The notes below the pieces were generated by a model, which was not told where the DNA came from, made no database searches, and saw only the letters and a list, made by a program, of their open reading frames with translations. DNA of 64,000 nucleotides from Geodermatophilus aquaeductus (GTDB lineage Bacteria > Actinomycetota > Actinomycetes > Mycobacteriales > Geodermatophilaceae), in NCBI RefSeq assembly GCF_900182545.1, contig NZ_FXTJ01000007.1, positions 62,001 through 126,000 on the forward strand, written 5' to 3'. A program made the position numbers and the translations under genes. This document shows positions 30,198 to 39,566 of this stretch, one piece after another. Every line of letters starts with the position of its first letter. Positions within the stretch are counted from its first letter, which is position 1.

Positions 30198-30530
30198 TCA
30201 GGCGGTCGCGCGGACGACCCCGTCGGGGCCGGCGAGGAACACCGGTGCGGAGGCCGTCAGGTCGTGGACCGCGGCCAGGCCCTCCTGCTCGATCGCGTCG
30301 GCGTCGGACACGACGGCCGCCGCCTCCAGGCCCTCGACGCCGCTGGAGACCGCCGCGGCCACCGCCGCCTGCAGCGCCGACAGCCGCAGCGAGGGCAGCG
30401 CGACGCTGGCGGCGACGTAGGTTCGCCCGTCGGTGTCGCGGACCGCGGCGCCCTCCGGGGCACCGGTGCGGCCGCGGGCGGAGCGGGCGAGGGTGACGAG
30501 CTTGGCGTCCTCGGGCTGCAGGTCGGGCAC
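30198..30530 (-). CDS. Cytidine-deaminase-like protein lacking catalytic residues
   Basis: 110 residues, GTG 30530, seven bases after the CBS/CorC gene. The layout recalls cytidine deaminase (TGAPEGAAVRDTDGRTYVAAS followed by ALQAAVAAAVSSG). However, the zinc motifs H/C-A-E and P-C-x-x-C are absent, and there is no cysteine at all. Such shortened proteins stand between the CorC-like gene and era in many actinobacteria, so the loss is ancestral rather than a recent mutation. It is probably non-enzymatic. Confidence 0.8.
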   Translation of the reverse strand: MPDLQPEDAKLVTLARSARGRTGAPEGAAVRDTDGRTYVAASVALPSLRLSALQAAVAAAVSSGVEGLEAAAVVSDADAIEQEGLAAVHDLTASAPVFLAGPDGVVRATA

Positions 30531-30536
30531 GAGCGC

Positions 30537-31868
30537 CTAGCTTTCCACCGTGGCCGGCACCTCGACGCGGGTGGCCCCGGACTGGTGCTCCGGGTCGGTG
30601 TCGGGTGCCCGGGACACGAGGATCGTGTCGATGCGGTTGCGCCGCCCGCCGGCGTTCTCGGCGACCAGCCGCAGGCCCGCGACCTCCGCCGCGGACCCCT
30701 CGATCGGCACCAGCCCGAGCTCGCGCGCCAGCAGGCCGCCCACGGTCTCGACGTCGTCGTCCTCGGGCAGCTCGACGTCGAAGAGCTCGGCGAGGTCCTC
30801 GACCGGCAGCCGGGCGGTGATCCGCACCGACCCGTCGTCGAGGTGCTCGACCGGCGGCCGCTGGACCGCGTCGTGCTCGTCGGCGATCTCGCCGACGATC
30901 TCCTCGAGGATGTCCTCGATCGTCACCAGCCCCGCGAAGCCGCCGTACTCGTCGACGACGACGGCGATGTGCGTGCGGCGGGCCTGCATGTCGCGCAGCA
31001 GCTCGTCGACCGGCTTGGACTCCGGCACGAACGCCGGCGGGCGCATGAGCTCCTCGACCCGCGGGCCGCGGCCCTCGCCGAGGTTCTGCGACCGGCGCAC
31101 GAGGTCCTTGAGGTAGACGATCCCGACGACGTCGTCGACGTTCTCGCCGATCACCGGGATGCGGCTGAACCCGCTGCGCAGCGCGAGGGCCAGTGCCTGC
31201 CGGAGGGTCTTGGTGCGCTCGATCCACACGACGTCGGTGCGCGGCACCATGACCTCGCGGGCGATGGTGTCGCCCAGCTCGAACACCGAGTGGATCATGT
31301 TGCGCTCGCCGGACTCGACGACGCCGCGCTCCTCGGCGAGGTCGACGAGCTCGCGCAGCTCGACCTCGGTGGAGAACGGGCCGTCGCGGTAGCCGCGGCC
31401 GGGCGTGATCGCGTTGCCCACGAGGATCAGCAGCCGGGTGACCGGGCCGAACACGCGGCCGAGCAGCCGCACCAGCCCGGCGGTGGCCAGCGCGATCGGG
31501 TAGGCGTGCTGGCGGCCGAGGGTCCGCGGCCCGACGCCGATGAGCACGTAGCTGACCACCGTCATCACGCCGGCGGCGGCCAGCACCGCCTGCCAGGTGC
31601 TCTCCAGCAGCCCGTAGACGACGACGCCGACGAGCACCGCGGCGACCATCTCGCAGACGATGCGCAGCAGCAGGAGCAGCGCCACCAGGCGGGCGCGCTC
31701 GTCGAGGACGCGCTTGAGGCTCGCCGCGCGGCGGACACCGTCGCGGCGCAACTCGTCGACGCGGGCCTTGGACACCCGCTGCAGCGCGGCGTCCATGGCA
31801 CCGAAGGCGCCGGCGAGCGGGACCAGGCAGATCGCGACCACCAGCAGCGTGACCGCACCGGCGCTCAT
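30537..31868 (-). CDS. CNNM/CorC-type membrane protein with CBS domains
   Basis: 443 residues. A DUF21 membrane domain occupies about residues 1-150 with three or four helices. Two CBS domains follow (MVPRTDVVWIERTKTLRQAL and MRPPAFVPESKPVDELL), then a CorC_HlyC domain at the C-terminus (VRITARLPVEDLAELFDVEL). Often called hemolysin-like; relatives act in Mg2+/Co2+ export. The start ATG 31868 is four bases after the ybeY stop. The stop is TAG (30537-30539), one of only three TAG stops noticed in the window. Confidence 0.92.
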   Translation of the reverse strand: MSAGAVTLLVVAICLVPLAGAFGAMDAALQRVSKARVDELRRDGVRRAASLKRVLDERARLVALLLLLRIVCEMVAAVLVGVVVYGLLESTWQAVLAAAGVMTVVSYVLIGVGPRTLGRQHAYPIALATAGLVRLLGRVFGPVTRLLILVGNAITPGRGYRDGPFSTEVELRELVDLAEERGVVESGERNMIHSVFELGDTIAREVMVPRTDVVWIERTKTLRQALALALRSGFSRIPVIGENVDDVVGIVYLKDLVRRSQNLGEGRGPRVEELMRPPAFVPESKPVDELLRDMQARRTHIAVVVDEYGGFAGLVTIEDILEEIVGEIADEHDAVQRPPVEHLDDGSVRITARLPVEDLAELFDVELPEDDDVETVGGLLARELGLVPIEGSAAEVAGLRLVAENAGGRRNRIDTILVSRAPDTDPEHQSGATRVEVPATVES

Positions 31869-31872
31869 CGGG

Positions 31873-32376
31873 TCACCGGGTCCCGGGACCCCGTTCGGCC
31901 GGCTCGCCGGTGACCGGCTGCCGCGGAGCCGAGCGCCAGCCCTCGAGCAGGCGGGTCTGCAGCCCGAACATCTCCCGCTCCTCCTCCGGCTCCATGTGGT
32001 CGTAGCCGAGCAGGTGCAGCACGCCGTGGGTGGCCAGCAGCAGCAGCTCGTCGTCCATGGAGTGGCCGGCGGCGCGGGCCTGGCGGACGGCGACCGACGG
32101 GCACAGCACGACGTCGCCGAGCAGGGCGGGGCCGGGCTCGGGGTCGTCGGGGCGGGCGGTGTCGAGCTCGTCCATGGGGAAGGCCAGGACGTCGGTCGGG
32201 CCCTTCTCCCCCATCCAGCGCTCGTGCAGCACGGACATGTAGTCCGGGTCGACGCACAGCACCGACAGCTCGGCCATCGGGTTGACGCCCATCTCGCCGA
32301 GGACGTACCGGCAGATGCCGGTCAGCTCCGCCTCGTCGACGGCGATCTCGGACTCGTTGGCGACCTCGACGGGCAC
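31873..32376 (-). CDS. ybeY: Endoribonuclease YbeY (16S rRNA maturation)
   Basis: 167 residues, GTG 32376, five bases after phoH. The zinc-binding signature [11 protein letters not shown] is intact near residue 115. YbeY processes the 16S rRNA 3' end and works with Era. The C-terminal 20 residues are a variable Pro/Arg-rich tail. Confidence 0.95.
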   Translation of the reverse strand: MPVEVANESEIAVDEAELTGICRYVLGEMGVNPMAELSVLCVDPDYMSVLHERWMGEKGPTDVLAFPMDELDTARPDDPEPGPALLGDVVLCPSVAVRQARAAGHSMDDELLLLATHGVLHLLGYDHMEPEEEREMFGLQTRLLEGWRSAPRQPVTGEPAERGPGTR

Positions 32377-32381
32377 GCCGC

Positions 32382-33512
32382 TCAGCTCCCCTGCCGGCGC
32401 GGCCGCGCCGTGCGGGCCGGGGCCGAGGAACCCGGCGCGCTCTGCTGGCGGGCGGTGTCCCAGCGCTCGTAGGCGTCGACGATGTCGCCGACCAGCCGGT
32501 GGCGCACGACGTCGGAGCTGGTCAGGTTGGCGAAGTGGACGTCCTCGATGCCGTCGAGGATCTCGCGGACGATCCGCAGGCCGCTCTGCGCGCCACCGGG
32601 CAGGTCGACCTGCGTCACGTCACCGGTGACGACGATCTTCGAGCCGAAGCCGAGCCGGGTGAGGAACATCTTCATCTGCTCGGCGGTGGTGTTCTGCGCC
32701 TCGTCGAGGATGACGAACGCGTCGTTGAGCGTGCGTCCGCGCATGTAGGCCAGCGGGGCGACCTCGATCGTGCCCGACTGCATGAGCCGCGGGATCGACT
32801 CGGGGTCGACCATGTCGTGCAGCGCGTCGTAGAGCGGGCGCAGGTAGGGGTCGATCTTCTCGCTGAGCGTGCCGGGCAGGTAGCCCAGCCGCTCGCCGGC
32901 CTCGACCGCGGGGCGGGTGAGGATGATCCGGTTGACCTGCTTGGTCTGCAGCGCCTGCACGGCCTTGGCCATCGCCAGGTAGGTCTTGCCGGTACCGGCC
33001 GGGCCGATGCCGAAGACGATGGTGTGCGCGTCGATCGCGTCGACGTAGCGCTTCTGGTTCAGCGTCTTGGGCCGGATCGTGCGCCCGCGGCGGCTGAGGA
33101 TGTCCAGGCTGAGGACGTCGGCCGGCCGCTCGGAGCCGCCGCTGCGCAGCATGCCGATGACCCGGCGGACCGAGTCCGGCCGGAGCGCCTGGCCGGTGCC
33201 GAGCAGCGCGATGAGCTCGTCGAAGACGCGGACGGCGAAGGCGTTGTCGGCCGGCAGGCCGGTCACGGCGATCTCGTTGCCGCGCACGTGCACGTCGGCC
33301 TCGAGCTCGGCCTCGACCAGTCGCAGCAGCTCGTCACCGGAGCCGAGGAGGGCGACCATCGACACGGAGTCGGGGACGGTGATCGTGGTGCGGACGGCGG
33401 CGGGCGCGGCGCTCGCGAGGGTGCTGGCGTCGTCGACCGCGGCGGCCTGCAGCGAGGCCTCGCGGGACGTGGGAGCGCCCGCCACGGGGACGTTCGGGGA
33501 GGTGTCGGGCAA
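32382..33512 (-). CDS. phoH: PhoH-like ATPase
   Basis: 376 residues with an apparent TTG start at 33512 (GAGGG just upstream). A KH-like N-terminal region ([14 protein letters not shown]) precedes the P-loop [17 protein letters not shown], Walker B VILDEAQN and the sensor VVTGDVTQ. Family members are RNA-linked ATPases, and gene order phoH-ybeY-CorC-era suggests a role in rRNA handling. The C-terminus is a Ser/Pro/Arg tail. A downstream in-frame start cannot be excluded. Confidence 0.93.
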   Translation of the reverse strand: MPDTSPNVPVAGAPTSREASLQAAAVDDASTLASAAPAAVRTTITVPDSVSMVALLGSGDELLRLVEAELEADVHVRGNEIAVTGLPADNAFAVRVFDELIALLGTGQALRPDSVRRVIGMLRSGGSERPADVLSLDILSRRGRTIRPKTLNQKRYVDAIDAHTIVFGIGPAGTGKTYLAMAKAVQALQTKQVNRIILTRPAVEAGERLGYLPGTLSEKIDPYLRPLYDALHDMVDPESIPRLMQSGTIEVAPLAYMRGRTLNDAFVILDEAQNTTAEQMKMFLTRLGFGSKIVVTGDVTQVDLPGGAQSGLRIVREILDGIEDVHFANLTSSDVVRHRLVGDIVDAYERWDTARQQSAPGSSAPARTARPRRQGS

Positions 33513-33558
33513 GAACCCTCGACCCTGCCTTTCCTGGCACGGGGTTGTGACCCCGTCG

Positions 33559-33564
33559 ATGCTA
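33559..33564 (-). promoter_or_regulatory. Possible -10 box (TAGCAT) of the phoH operon
   Basis: TAGCAT on the minus strand, 46 bases before the phoH start. A small hairpin with arms ACGGGG/CCCCGT lies between it and the gene (about 33539-33556), which could also end the enoyl-CoA hydratase transcript. Confidence 0.4.
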
Positions 33565-33591
33565 CCCGCGCGCGTCGAGGAGGAAGCGCGC

Positions 33592-34419
33592 TCAGCGACC
33601 CCGGTAGGTGGCCTGCCCGGGGCCCTCGTCGAGGAAGGAGGCCACCGCGCCGCGCAGGTCGGCGGTGCCGAACAGCGGCCCGGACACCTGCGGCGTGATC
33701 TCGTCGGCGGCCCGCACGCCGTGGCGGACCGCGGTGGTGACCAGGCGCTTGGTGGCCGCGTGGGCCAGCGTCGGGCCGGCAGCGACGCGGTGGGCGTACG
33801 CGCGGGCGGCCTCGGCGAAGCCCTCGTCGGGCAGCACGCGGTTGACGACGTCCCACCGCTCGAGGACCGCGGCCGGGTAGCGCTCGCCGGTGAAGACGAG
33901 CTCCTTGGCCCGTGCCGGCCCGGCCCGCTCGGCCAGCCGCTGCGGCCCGCCCATCGAGGGGGTCAGGCCGACGACGATCTCGACCAGCCCGAACGAGGCC
34001 CGCTCGGCGGCGAGCAGCACGTCGCAGGCCAGGGCGAACTCGAACGCGGCGGTGAGGGTGAGCCCGTGCGCGGCGAAGACGGTGGGGACCGGCAGGTCCT
34101 CCAGCGTCTGGGACACGCGCAGCAGCCGCGCCCACAGCGCCGTACCGCGCTGTTCCGGGTCGGGGCCCTCGGCGATCGCGCGGAAGGCGGTGACGTCGAC
34201 GCCGCCGGAGACGACCTTGCCGCGCGCCTCGAGGAGCACCGCCCGCGCGCGGTCGGGCCGGCCGGGCTCGGTGAGGGCGACCAGCTCGGCGACCGCGGCC
34301 TCGAAGCCGGCGAACACCGACTCGTCGAAGAGATTGAGCGGGGGCTTGTCCAGCACGACGACGGCGACGTCGCCGTCCCGCTCGATCCGGACGGGGGCGG
34401 CGCTGCCGGCGTCGGTCAT
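33592..34419 (-). CDS. Enoyl-CoA hydratase/isomerase family protein
   Basis: 275 residues from ATG 34419 (MTDAGSAAPV); an in-frame codon at 34464 is rejected because it would start inside the hairpin downstream of the HIT gene. It shows the crotonase fold: LDKPPLNLFDES at the start, a first oxyanion-hole region at KVVSGGVDVTAF, and AAHGLTLTAAFEFALACDVLL for the second. The catalytic Glu positions of true hydratases are not clear, so the reaction cannot be fixed. Confidence 0.88.
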   Translation of the reverse strand: MTDAGSAAPVRIERDGDVAVVVLDKPPLNLFDESVFAGFEAAVAELVALTEPGRPDRARAVLLEARGKVVSGGVDVTAFRAIAEGPDPEQRGTALWARLLRVSQTLEDLPVPTVFAAHGLTLTAAFEFALACDVLLAAERASFGLVEIVVGLTPSMGGPQRLAERAGPARAKELVFTGERYPAAVLERWDVVNRVLPDEGFAEAARAYAHRVAAGPTLAHAATKRLVTTAVRHGVRAADEITPQVSGPLFGTADLRGAVASFLDEGPGQATYRGR

Positions 34420-34442
34420 GCCCGCCACCCTGCCACCCCCGT

Positions 34443-34480
34443 CCCCGGCGGCAGGAATGGCCATTTCTGCCGCCCCGGGG
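34443..34480 (-). terminator. Near-perfect inverted repeat after the HIT gene
   Basis: The centre AATGGCCATT has arms GGCGGCAGGAATGG and CCATTTCTGCCGCC (one mismatch) and extra C/G runs outside. It begins directly after the HIT stop (34481) and stands before the enoyl-CoA hydratase start. Confidence 0.65.
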
Positions 34481-34840
34481 TCAGCCGGGAGGCCAGGTGA
34501 GCGGGCGGCCGCCCAGGACGTGCAGGTGCAGGTGGTGGACGGTCTGCCCTGCGGCCGGGCCGGTGTTGGCCACCAGCCGGTAGCCGGGCTCGGCGCCGTC
34601 GTCGGTGACCAGGCCCTCCTGGACGGCGACCGCGTGCGCGGAGGCCACCACGTCGGCCAGCAGCTGGGGATCGGCGCCGACCAGCAGCCCGGCGGTCGCG
34701 TGGTGCTCCTTGGGGACCACCAGCACGTGCGTCGGCGCCTGCGGGTTGACGTCGCGGAAGGCCAGCGTGCGGTCGGTCTCGTGCACGACGTCGGCAGGGA
34801 TCTCCCGGGCGACGATCCGGCAGAACAGGCAGTCGTTCAC
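34481..34840 (-). CDS. HIT family protein (HINT-like nucleotide hydrolase)
   Basis: 119 residues from GTG 34840 (VNDCLFCRIV), the usual start of the family. N-terminal CLFCRIVAREIPADVV, then VLVVPKEHHA, and the catalytic HIT motif VHHLHLHVLGG near the C-terminus. It hydrolyses AMP-linked substrates such as phosphoramidates. The upstream in-frame start at 34891 would place coding in the repeat cluster. A TAGGGT box (34848-34853) seven bases before the GTG supports a leaderless transcript from here. Confidence 0.93.
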   Translation of the reverse strand: MNDCLFCRIVAREIPADVVHETDRTLAFRDVNPQAPTHVLVVPKEHHATAGLLVGADPQLLADVVASAHAVAVQEGLVTDDGAEPGYRLVANTGPAAGQTVHHLHLHVLGGRPLTWPPG

Positions 34841-34847
34841 CCGGCCG

Positions 34848-34853
34848 ACCCTA
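34848..34853 (-). promoter_or_regulatory. Leaderless-type -10 box (TAGGGT) before the HIT gene
   Basis: TAGGGT followed by seven bases and GTG, the same geometry as at selD and comEA. Confidence 0.55.
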
Positions 34854-34877
34854 GGGGGCGCCGACCCGTGCGGCGCG

Positions 34878-34962
34878 GCGTCCTGGCTCACCGTGACGCG
34901 TCCTGGCTCACCGTCGACGCTGAGTCAGGACGCAGCACGATCAGGTCACCTGATCGTGCTGC
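34878..34962. repeat. Direct and inverted repeat cluster upstream of the HIT gene
   Basis: A 17-base direct repeat GCGTCCTGGCTCACCGT lies at 34878-34894 and 34898-34914. The second copy pairs with TGAGTCAGGACGC at 34921-34933. It is followed by a 15-bp perfect inverted repeat with a one-base centre (34932-34946 and 34948-34962). The cluster fills the 129-base gap between rsmE and the HIT gene and may end the dnaJ-rsmE transcript. Confidence 0.8.
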
Positions 34963-34969
34963 GGCGGCG

Positions 34970-35752
34970 TCAGGACCAGCGGGAGCGGGCGGAGAGCGCG
35001 GCCAGCGCGGCGGCGCCGGCGGTGGAGGTCCGCAGCACCTCGGGGCCGAGCCGCACCGCCTGGGCGCCGGCCGCGCGCAGGGCCACGACCTCGCCGTCGG
35101 TGAGCCCGCCCTCGGGGCCGACGACGACCGCCACGGTGCCCGACGCCGGCAGCTCGACCCCGGCCAGCGGGCGGCGGGCCTGCTCGTGCAGGACGAGCGC
35201 GAGGTCGACGTCGGCCAGCTCGCCACACACCTGGCGGGTGGTCATCAGGCCGGCGACCTCGGGCACCCGCGGCCGGCGCGACTGCTTCGCCGCCGCCCGC
35301 GCGGCGGCCCGCCACTTGGCCAGCCCCTTGTCGACGCGGTCCTCCCGCCAGCGGGTCACGCAGCGGGCCGCGGCCCACGGGATGACCCGGTCGACGCCGA
35401 GCTCGGTGGCGAGTTCGACCGCCAGCGGCCCGCGGTCGCCCTTGGGCAGCGCCTGGACCAACAGGAACTCCGGCTCGGGCGCGGGCACCTCGTGGCGGGC
35501 GGTCACCCGCACGCGCAGCCCGGCCGGGCCGGCGTCGACGACGACCCCCTCGATCAGCGCGCCGCGGCCGTCGCCGACCCGCACCGGCTCGCCCGGGGCC
35601 AGCCGCACGACGTCGACGGCGTGCCGCCCCTCCGCGCCGTCGACGAGGACCTCGTCGCGGTCGAGCAGCGCCGCGGCCGGCAGCTCGTCCAGCAGGAACA
35701 GCGGCGCGCCGTCGAGGGCGGGCCGGGCGTCGTCAGGGGCGGGAGCGCTCAC
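34970..35752 (-). CDS. rsmE: 16S rRNA (uracil1498-N3)-methyltransferase RsmE
   Basis: 260 residues, GTG 35752 overlapping the dnaJ stop (GTGA). The N-terminal PUA-like region ([21 protein letters not shown]) precedes the SPOUT domain with [15 protein letters not shown] and [17 protein letters not shown], forming the knot that binds S-adenosylmethionine. It modifies U1498 in the 16S decoding region. The place after hrcA-dnaJ is the conserved one. Confidence 0.95.
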   Translation of the reverse strand: MSAPAPDDARPALDGAPLFLLDELPAAALLDRDEVLVDGAEGRHAVDVVRLAPGEPVRVGDGRGALIEGVVVDAGPAGLRVRVTARHEVPAPEPEFLLVQALPKGDRGPLAVELATELGVDRVIPWAAARCVTRWREDRVDKGLAKWRAAARAAAKQSRRPRVPEVAGLMTTRQVCGELADVDLALVLHEQARRPLAGVELPASGTVAVVVGPEGGLTDGEVVALRAAGAQAVRLGPEVLRTSTAGAAALAALSARSRWS

Positions 35753-36885
35753 TTGAACGGGTTCCGGACGCGGGAGAACAGCCCGCCGTGCGCCTCCGCG
35801 GAGGGTCCGGGGCGGTCCTCGCCGCGCAGCACGGCCAGCTCGCGCAGCAGCTTCTCCTGCTCGGCGTCCAGGCGGGTCGGCGTCTGCACGTCGACGTGCA
35901 CCAGCAGGTTGCCCCGGCCGGTGGCACGCAGCCGCGGCGCGCCCTGGCCGCGCAGCGTCAGCACGGTGCCGGCCTGCGTGCCCGGGCGGACGTCGACGTC
36001 GGTCTCCTCGCCGTCGAGCAGCGTGAGCGGCAGCGTGGTGCCGAGCGCGGCCGCGGTCATCGGCAGCGCCACGTGGCAGTGGAGGTCCTCGCCGTCGCGG
36101 GTGAAGACCTCGTGCGGCCGCTCGCGGATCTCCACGTAGAGGTCGCCCGCGGGGCCACCGCCGGGGCCGACCTCGCCGCGGCCGGTGAGCCGGATCCGCA
36201 TGCCGTCCTCGACGCCGGCGGGCACCTTGACCGGGATGGTCCGGCGGGCGCGGACGCGGCCCTCGCTGCCGCACTCGGGGCAGGGGTCGGGGATGACCTG
36301 GCCGGTGCCGGCGCAGGTCGGGCACGGCCGGCTGGACACGACCTGGCCGAGGAAGGAGCGCTGCACGCTCTGCACCTCGCCGCGCCCGGAGCAGGTGGTG
36401 CAGGTGGTCGGGTGGGTGCCCGGGGCGGTGCCGGCGCCGCTGCAGGTGCCGCACAGGACGGCGGTGTCGACGGTGATGTCCTCGGTGGTGCCGAAGACCG
36501 TCTGCTCGAGGTCGAGCTCGAGGCCGATCAGCGCGTCGTCGCCGGCGCGGACGCGGCTGCGCGGACCCCGACCACCCACCCCGCCGCCGAAGAAGGCGTC
36601 CATGATGTCGCCGAGCCCGCCGAAGCCGGCCCCGCCGAACGGCGAGCCGGCGGCCGCGCCGGCCCCGCTGTCGAAGGGGTCGCCGCCGAGGTCGACGATG
36701 CGCCGCTTGTCCGGGTCGGTCAGCGCCTGGTACGCGCGGCTGACCTCCTGGAAGCGCTCCTTGGCCCCGGGGTCGGGGTTGACGTCGGGGTGCAGGTCGC
36801 GCGCCAGCCGGCGGTAGGCCTTCTTGATGTCGGAGTCGGAGGCGCCCCGGGCGAGTCCGAGGACGCCGTAGTAGTCGGTTGCCAT
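35749..36885 (-). CDS. dnaJ: Chaperone protein DnaJ (second copy type, HrcA-linked)
   Basis: 378 residues from ATG 36885, 14 bases after hrcA. J-domain with the HPD motif in [15 protein letters not shown], a Gly/Phe linker, a zinc domain with four C-x-x-C-x-G-x-G repeats ([32 protein letters not shown]), and a C-terminal substrate domain. It stimulates DnaK ATPase. Being downstream of hrcA, it should be under HrcA/CIRCE control. Confidence 0.96.
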   Translation of the reverse strand: MATDYYGVLGLARGASDSDIKKAYRRLARDLHPDVNPDPGAKERFQEVSRAYQALTDPDKRRIVDLGGDPFDSGAGAAAGSPFGGAGFGGLGDIMDAFFGGGVGGRGPRSRVRAGDDALIGLELDLEQTVFGTTEDITVDTAVLCGTCSGAGTAPGTHPTTCTTCSGRGEVQSVQRSFLGQVVSSRPCPTCAGTGQVIPDPCPECGSEGRVRARRTIPVKVPAGVEDGMRIRLTGRGEVGPGGGPAGDLYVEIRERPHEVFTRDGEDLHCHVALPMTAAALGTTLPLTLLDGEETDVDVRPGTQAGTVLTLRGQGAPRLRATGRGNLLVHVDVQTPTRLDAEQEKLLRELAVLRGEDRPGPSAEAHGGLFSRVRNPFK

Positions 36886-36899
36886 CAGCTGTCGAGACC

Positions 36900-37919
36900 T
36901 CAGCTCCCGGCCAGCAACTGGCCGACGTAGCGGGCCACGGCTCGCACCGCGGCCATGTTGCCTGGGTAGTCCATGCGGGTCGGGCCGACGATGCCCAGCC
37001 CGCCGAGTGCCCGGTCGCCCGAGCCGTACCCCACCGACACGACCGACGCACCGGCCAGCGCCTCGTAGGCGTTCTCCTCGCCGATGCGCACGAGCACGGC
37101 ACCGCCGCTGTCGACCTCGCTGATCAGCTTGAGGACGACGACCTGCTCCTCCAGCGCCTCCAGCAGCGGCCGCAGGCTGCCCGGGTCGACGGCGACGCGG
37201 GCCAGGTTCGCCGTCCCGCCGACGAGGAGGCGGTCCTCCCCCGGCTCGACCAGCGTCTCCACCAGCGCGGCGCTGACGGCCGCGACCAGCGCCCGCAGGT
37301 GCGGCGGCGCGGTGTCGACGACGTCGGGCACCTTGCTCCCGGCGTCGGCGAGCTTCGCGCCGGTGAACGCCGCGTTGAGCATCGCGCGCAGGTCGGCGAC
37401 GTCGTCGCGGGTGACGTCGACCGGGCAGTCGACGATCCGCTGCTCGACGCGGCCGGTGTCGGTGATGAGGACCACCAGCAGCCGCGAGCCGGTGAGCTGC
37501 ACGACCTCGAGGTGGCGGACGGCGCTGCGCGACAGCGTCGGGTACTGGACGACGGCGACCTGGCTGGTCAGCTGGGCCAGCAGCCGCACGGTGCGGCCCA
37601 GCACGTCGTGCAGGTCGACGGCGCCGTCGAGGAACCGCTCGATCGCCTTGCGCTCGGCGGCCGAGAGCGGCTTGACCGCCGAGAGCCGGTCGACGAAGAG
37701 CCGGTAGCCCTTGTCGGTGGGCACCCGGCCGGCACTGGTGTGCGGCTGGGTGATGTAGCCCTGCTCCTCGAGCACGGCCATGTCGTTGCGGATGGTGGCC
37801 GGCGAGACGCCGAGGTCGTGCCGTTCGGCCAGGGCCTTGCTGCCCACGGGGTCGTTGGTGGAGACGAAGTCCTGGACGATGGCCCGCAGGACCTGCAGGC
37901 GCCGTTCGTCGTGCGCCAC
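36900..37919 (-). CDS. hrcA: Heat-inducible transcription repressor HrcA
   Basis: 339 residues from GTG 37919, with GGGGAGG seven bases upstream. An N-terminal winged helix ([29 protein letters not shown]) binds the CIRCE operator. The C-terminal GAF-like part ends with [21 protein letters not shown]. It represses its own operon (hrcA-dnaJ-rsmE) and chaperonin genes until heat shock. The operator lies 85 bases before the start. Confidence 0.96.
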   Translation of the reverse strand: MAHDERRLQVLRAIVQDFVSTNDPVGSKALAERHDLGVSPATIRNDMAVLEEQGYITQPHTSAGRVPTDKGYRLFVDRLSAVKPLSAAERKAIERFLDGAVDLHDVLGRTVRLLAQLTSQVAVVQYPTLSRSAVRHLEVVQLTGSRLLVVLITDTGRVEQRIVDCPVDVTRDDVADLRAMLNAAFTGAKLADAGSKVPDVVDTAPPHLRALVAAVSAALVETLVEPGEDRLLVGGTANLARVAVDPGSLRPLLEALEEQVVVLKLISEVDSGGAVLVRIGEENAYEALAGASVVSVGYGSGDRALGGLGIVGPTRMDYPGNMAAVRAVARYVGQLLAGS

Positions 37920-38003
37920 GGTGACACCTCCCCGAACCGGTCGACGTCGCCGTGCGGGGAGCCGCGGGGCCCCGGCCTGTCCGCTCCGGAGGGGCCGGGC
38001 GGG

Positions 38004-38030
38004 CTGGCACTCGCACGGACCGAGTGCCAA
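38004..38030. promoter_or_regulatory. CIRCE operator upstream of hrcA
   Basis: On the minus strand: TTGGCACTC, nine bases, GAGTGCCAG. This differs from the CIRCE consensus (TTAGCACTC-N9-GAGTGCTAA) only at outer positions. TATGCT at 38034-38039 (minus strand) is a likely -10 box, placing the transcription start inside the operator, as expected for repression by HrcA. It lies in the 250-base divergent gap (37920-38169). Confidence 0.92.
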
Positions 38031-38169
38031 TCCAGCATACGTCGAGGGAGCCGTCCCGTCGCGGACGCGAGGGCGTCGGCACCCCGGAGGGGGCGCGGCG
38101 GGGCAGGAGGGCGGCCGATAGGCTGGCCGGGGTCGGAACGGGTGCGCAGGTCGGACGGAGGTCGGGTCC

Positions 38170-38487
38170 CTGATCTTCAAAGCGGTGCGGAGCGGGCGTC
38201 CCTATCCCGAGCACGGCCTGTCCACCAAGGACTGGGCGATGATCCCGCCCCGGCAGATCCGGCTCGACACGCTGGTCACCACCAAGCGCGAACTGGCGCT
38301 CGACACCCTGCTCGCCGACGACTCGACCTTCTACGGCGACCTGTTCCCGCACGCCGTCCAGTGGCACGGCGACCTCTACCTCGAGGACGGCCTGCACCGC
38401 GCGCTGCGTGCGGCCCTGCAGCAGCGCTCGGTGATCCACGTCCGGGTGCTCGACCTCGACGCGCTGATGCCCGCCAACCTGGCGTGA
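38170..38487 (+). CDS. Conserved actinobacterial protein next to hrcA, ParB-like motif
   Basis: 105 residues if started at CTG 38170, giving [23 protein letters not shown] (38157-38161) lies eight bases before this CTG, while GTG 38185 has no ribosome site and would begin at [10 protein letters not shown]. The ending [28 protein letters not shown] resembles the DG-HR segment of ParB/Srx-fold proteins (weak inference). Homologues stand divergent from hrcA in mycobacteria and other actinobacteria, with unknown role. The next gene overlaps by GTGA. Confidence 0.8.
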   Translation: MIFKAVRSGRPYPEHGLSTKDWAMIPPRQIRLDTLVTTKRELALDTLLADDSTFYGDLFPHAVQWHGDLYLEDGLHRALRAALQQRSVIHVRVLDLDALMPANLA

Positions 38488-38954
38488 GCGGGCTCGCCCG
38501 GCTCGACGGCGGGGTGCTGCTGCGCGAGGCCACCGCCGACGACGTCCCCGCGGTCGTGGCGCTGCTGACCGACGACCCGCTGGGCGCCGGCCGGGAGTCG
38601 GCCGACCTCGCTCCCTACCGCGCGGCGTTCGCCGCCGTGGACGCCGACCCCGCCCACCTGCTGGTCGTGGCCGAGGACGGCGGCACCGTCGTCGGCACGC
38701 TGCAGCTGTCGTTCCTGCCCGGGCTCTCGCGCGGCGGCGCGCTGCGCGCCCAGGTCGAGGGCGTGCGGGTGGCCGCGGCCCGCCGCGGGACCGGGCTGGG
38801 CGCGGCGATGCTGCGCTGGGTGGCCGAGGAGTCGCGCCGCCGCGGCTGCGCGCTGGTGCAGCTCACCACCGACACCCGCCGGCCCGACGCCCACCGCTTC
38901 TACGAGCGGCTCGGCTACGTCCCCTCCCACATCGGGATGAAGCTGGAGTTATAA
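38484..38954 (+). CDS. GNAT family N-acetyltransferase
   Basis: 156 residues, GTG 38484 overlapping the previous stop. The GNAT core is visible: [40 protein letters not shown] with the R/Q-x-x-G-x-G/A acetyl-CoA loop, and [20 protein letters not shown]. The substrate is unknown. The stop is TAA at 38952-38954, immediately next to the TAA stop of the convergent response regulator; no terminator hairpin is present here. Confidence 0.92.
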   Translation: MSGLARLDGGVLLREATADDVPAVVALLTDDPLGAGRESADLAPYRAAFAAVDADPAHLLVVAEDGGTVVGTLQLSFLPGLSRGGALRAQVEGVRVAAARRGTGLGAAMLRWVAEESRRRGCALVQLTTDTRRPDAHRFYERLGYVPSHIGMKLEL

Positions 38955-39566
38955 CCAGCCCTTGTCGGCGGCGACGCGGGCGGCCTCCACCCTCGTGCGG
39001 GCGCCGGTCTTCCCGATCGCCGAGGACAGGTAGTTGCGCACCGTCCCCTCCGACAGGAACAGCCGCCGGGCGATGTCGGCGACGGTGGCGCCGTCGGCGG
39101 CCTCGCGCAGCACGTCGGCCTCGCGCGCCGACAGCGGCGTGGCCCCGATCGCCAGCGCCGCGGCGGCCAGGTCCCGGTCGATGACCCGCTCCCCCGCGAC
39201 GACGGCCCGGATCGCCGTCGCCAGCTCGGCCACCGGCGCGTCCTTCACCAGGAACCCGGCCGCGCCGACCTCCATGGCGCGGCGCAGGAACCCGGGCCGG
39301 CCGAACGTGGTCAGGACGACGGCGCGCACCGCGGGCAGCTCGGCGGCCAGCTCGCGGGCGGCCTCGATGCCGTCGCGCCCGGGCATCTCGATGTCGAGCA
39401 GCGCCACGTCGGGGCCGTGCTCGCGGGCGGCGGCGAGCACCTCGTCGCCGCGGCCGACCTCGGCGACGACGGTGATGTCGGGCTCGAGCTCGAGCAGTGC
39501 CCGCAGCGCGCCGCGCACCATCGACTGGTCCTCGGCCACCAGCACGCGGATGACCCGGTCGCTCAC
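38949..39566 (-). CDS. Two-component response regulator, NarL/DesR type
   Basis: 205 residues, GTG 39566 overlapping the kinase stop (GTGA). The receiver domain has acidic residues in VAEDQS, the phosphoacceptor Asp58 in VALLDIEMPG and Lys in LVKDAP. The C-terminal LuxR-type helix-turn-helix reads LSAREADVLREAADGATVA. It is probably the regulator of the ABC exporter genes upstream in the same operon. Confidence 0.94.
   Translation of the reverse strand: MSDRVIRVLVAEDQSMVRGALRALLELEPDITVVAEVGRGDEVLAAAREHGPDVALLDIEMPGRDGIEAARELAAELPAVRAVVLTTFGRPGFLRRAMEVGAAGFLVKDAPVAELATAIRAVVAGERVIDRDLAAAALAIGATPLSAREADVLREAADGATVADIARRLFLSEGTVRNYLSSAIGKTGARTRVEAARVAADKGWL

Noticed and set aside
30537-30539. 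TAG at the end of the CorC gene as a Sec codon
   Set aside because: The protein is already full length and the downstream frame is not conserved-looking; no SECIS hairpin is evident.
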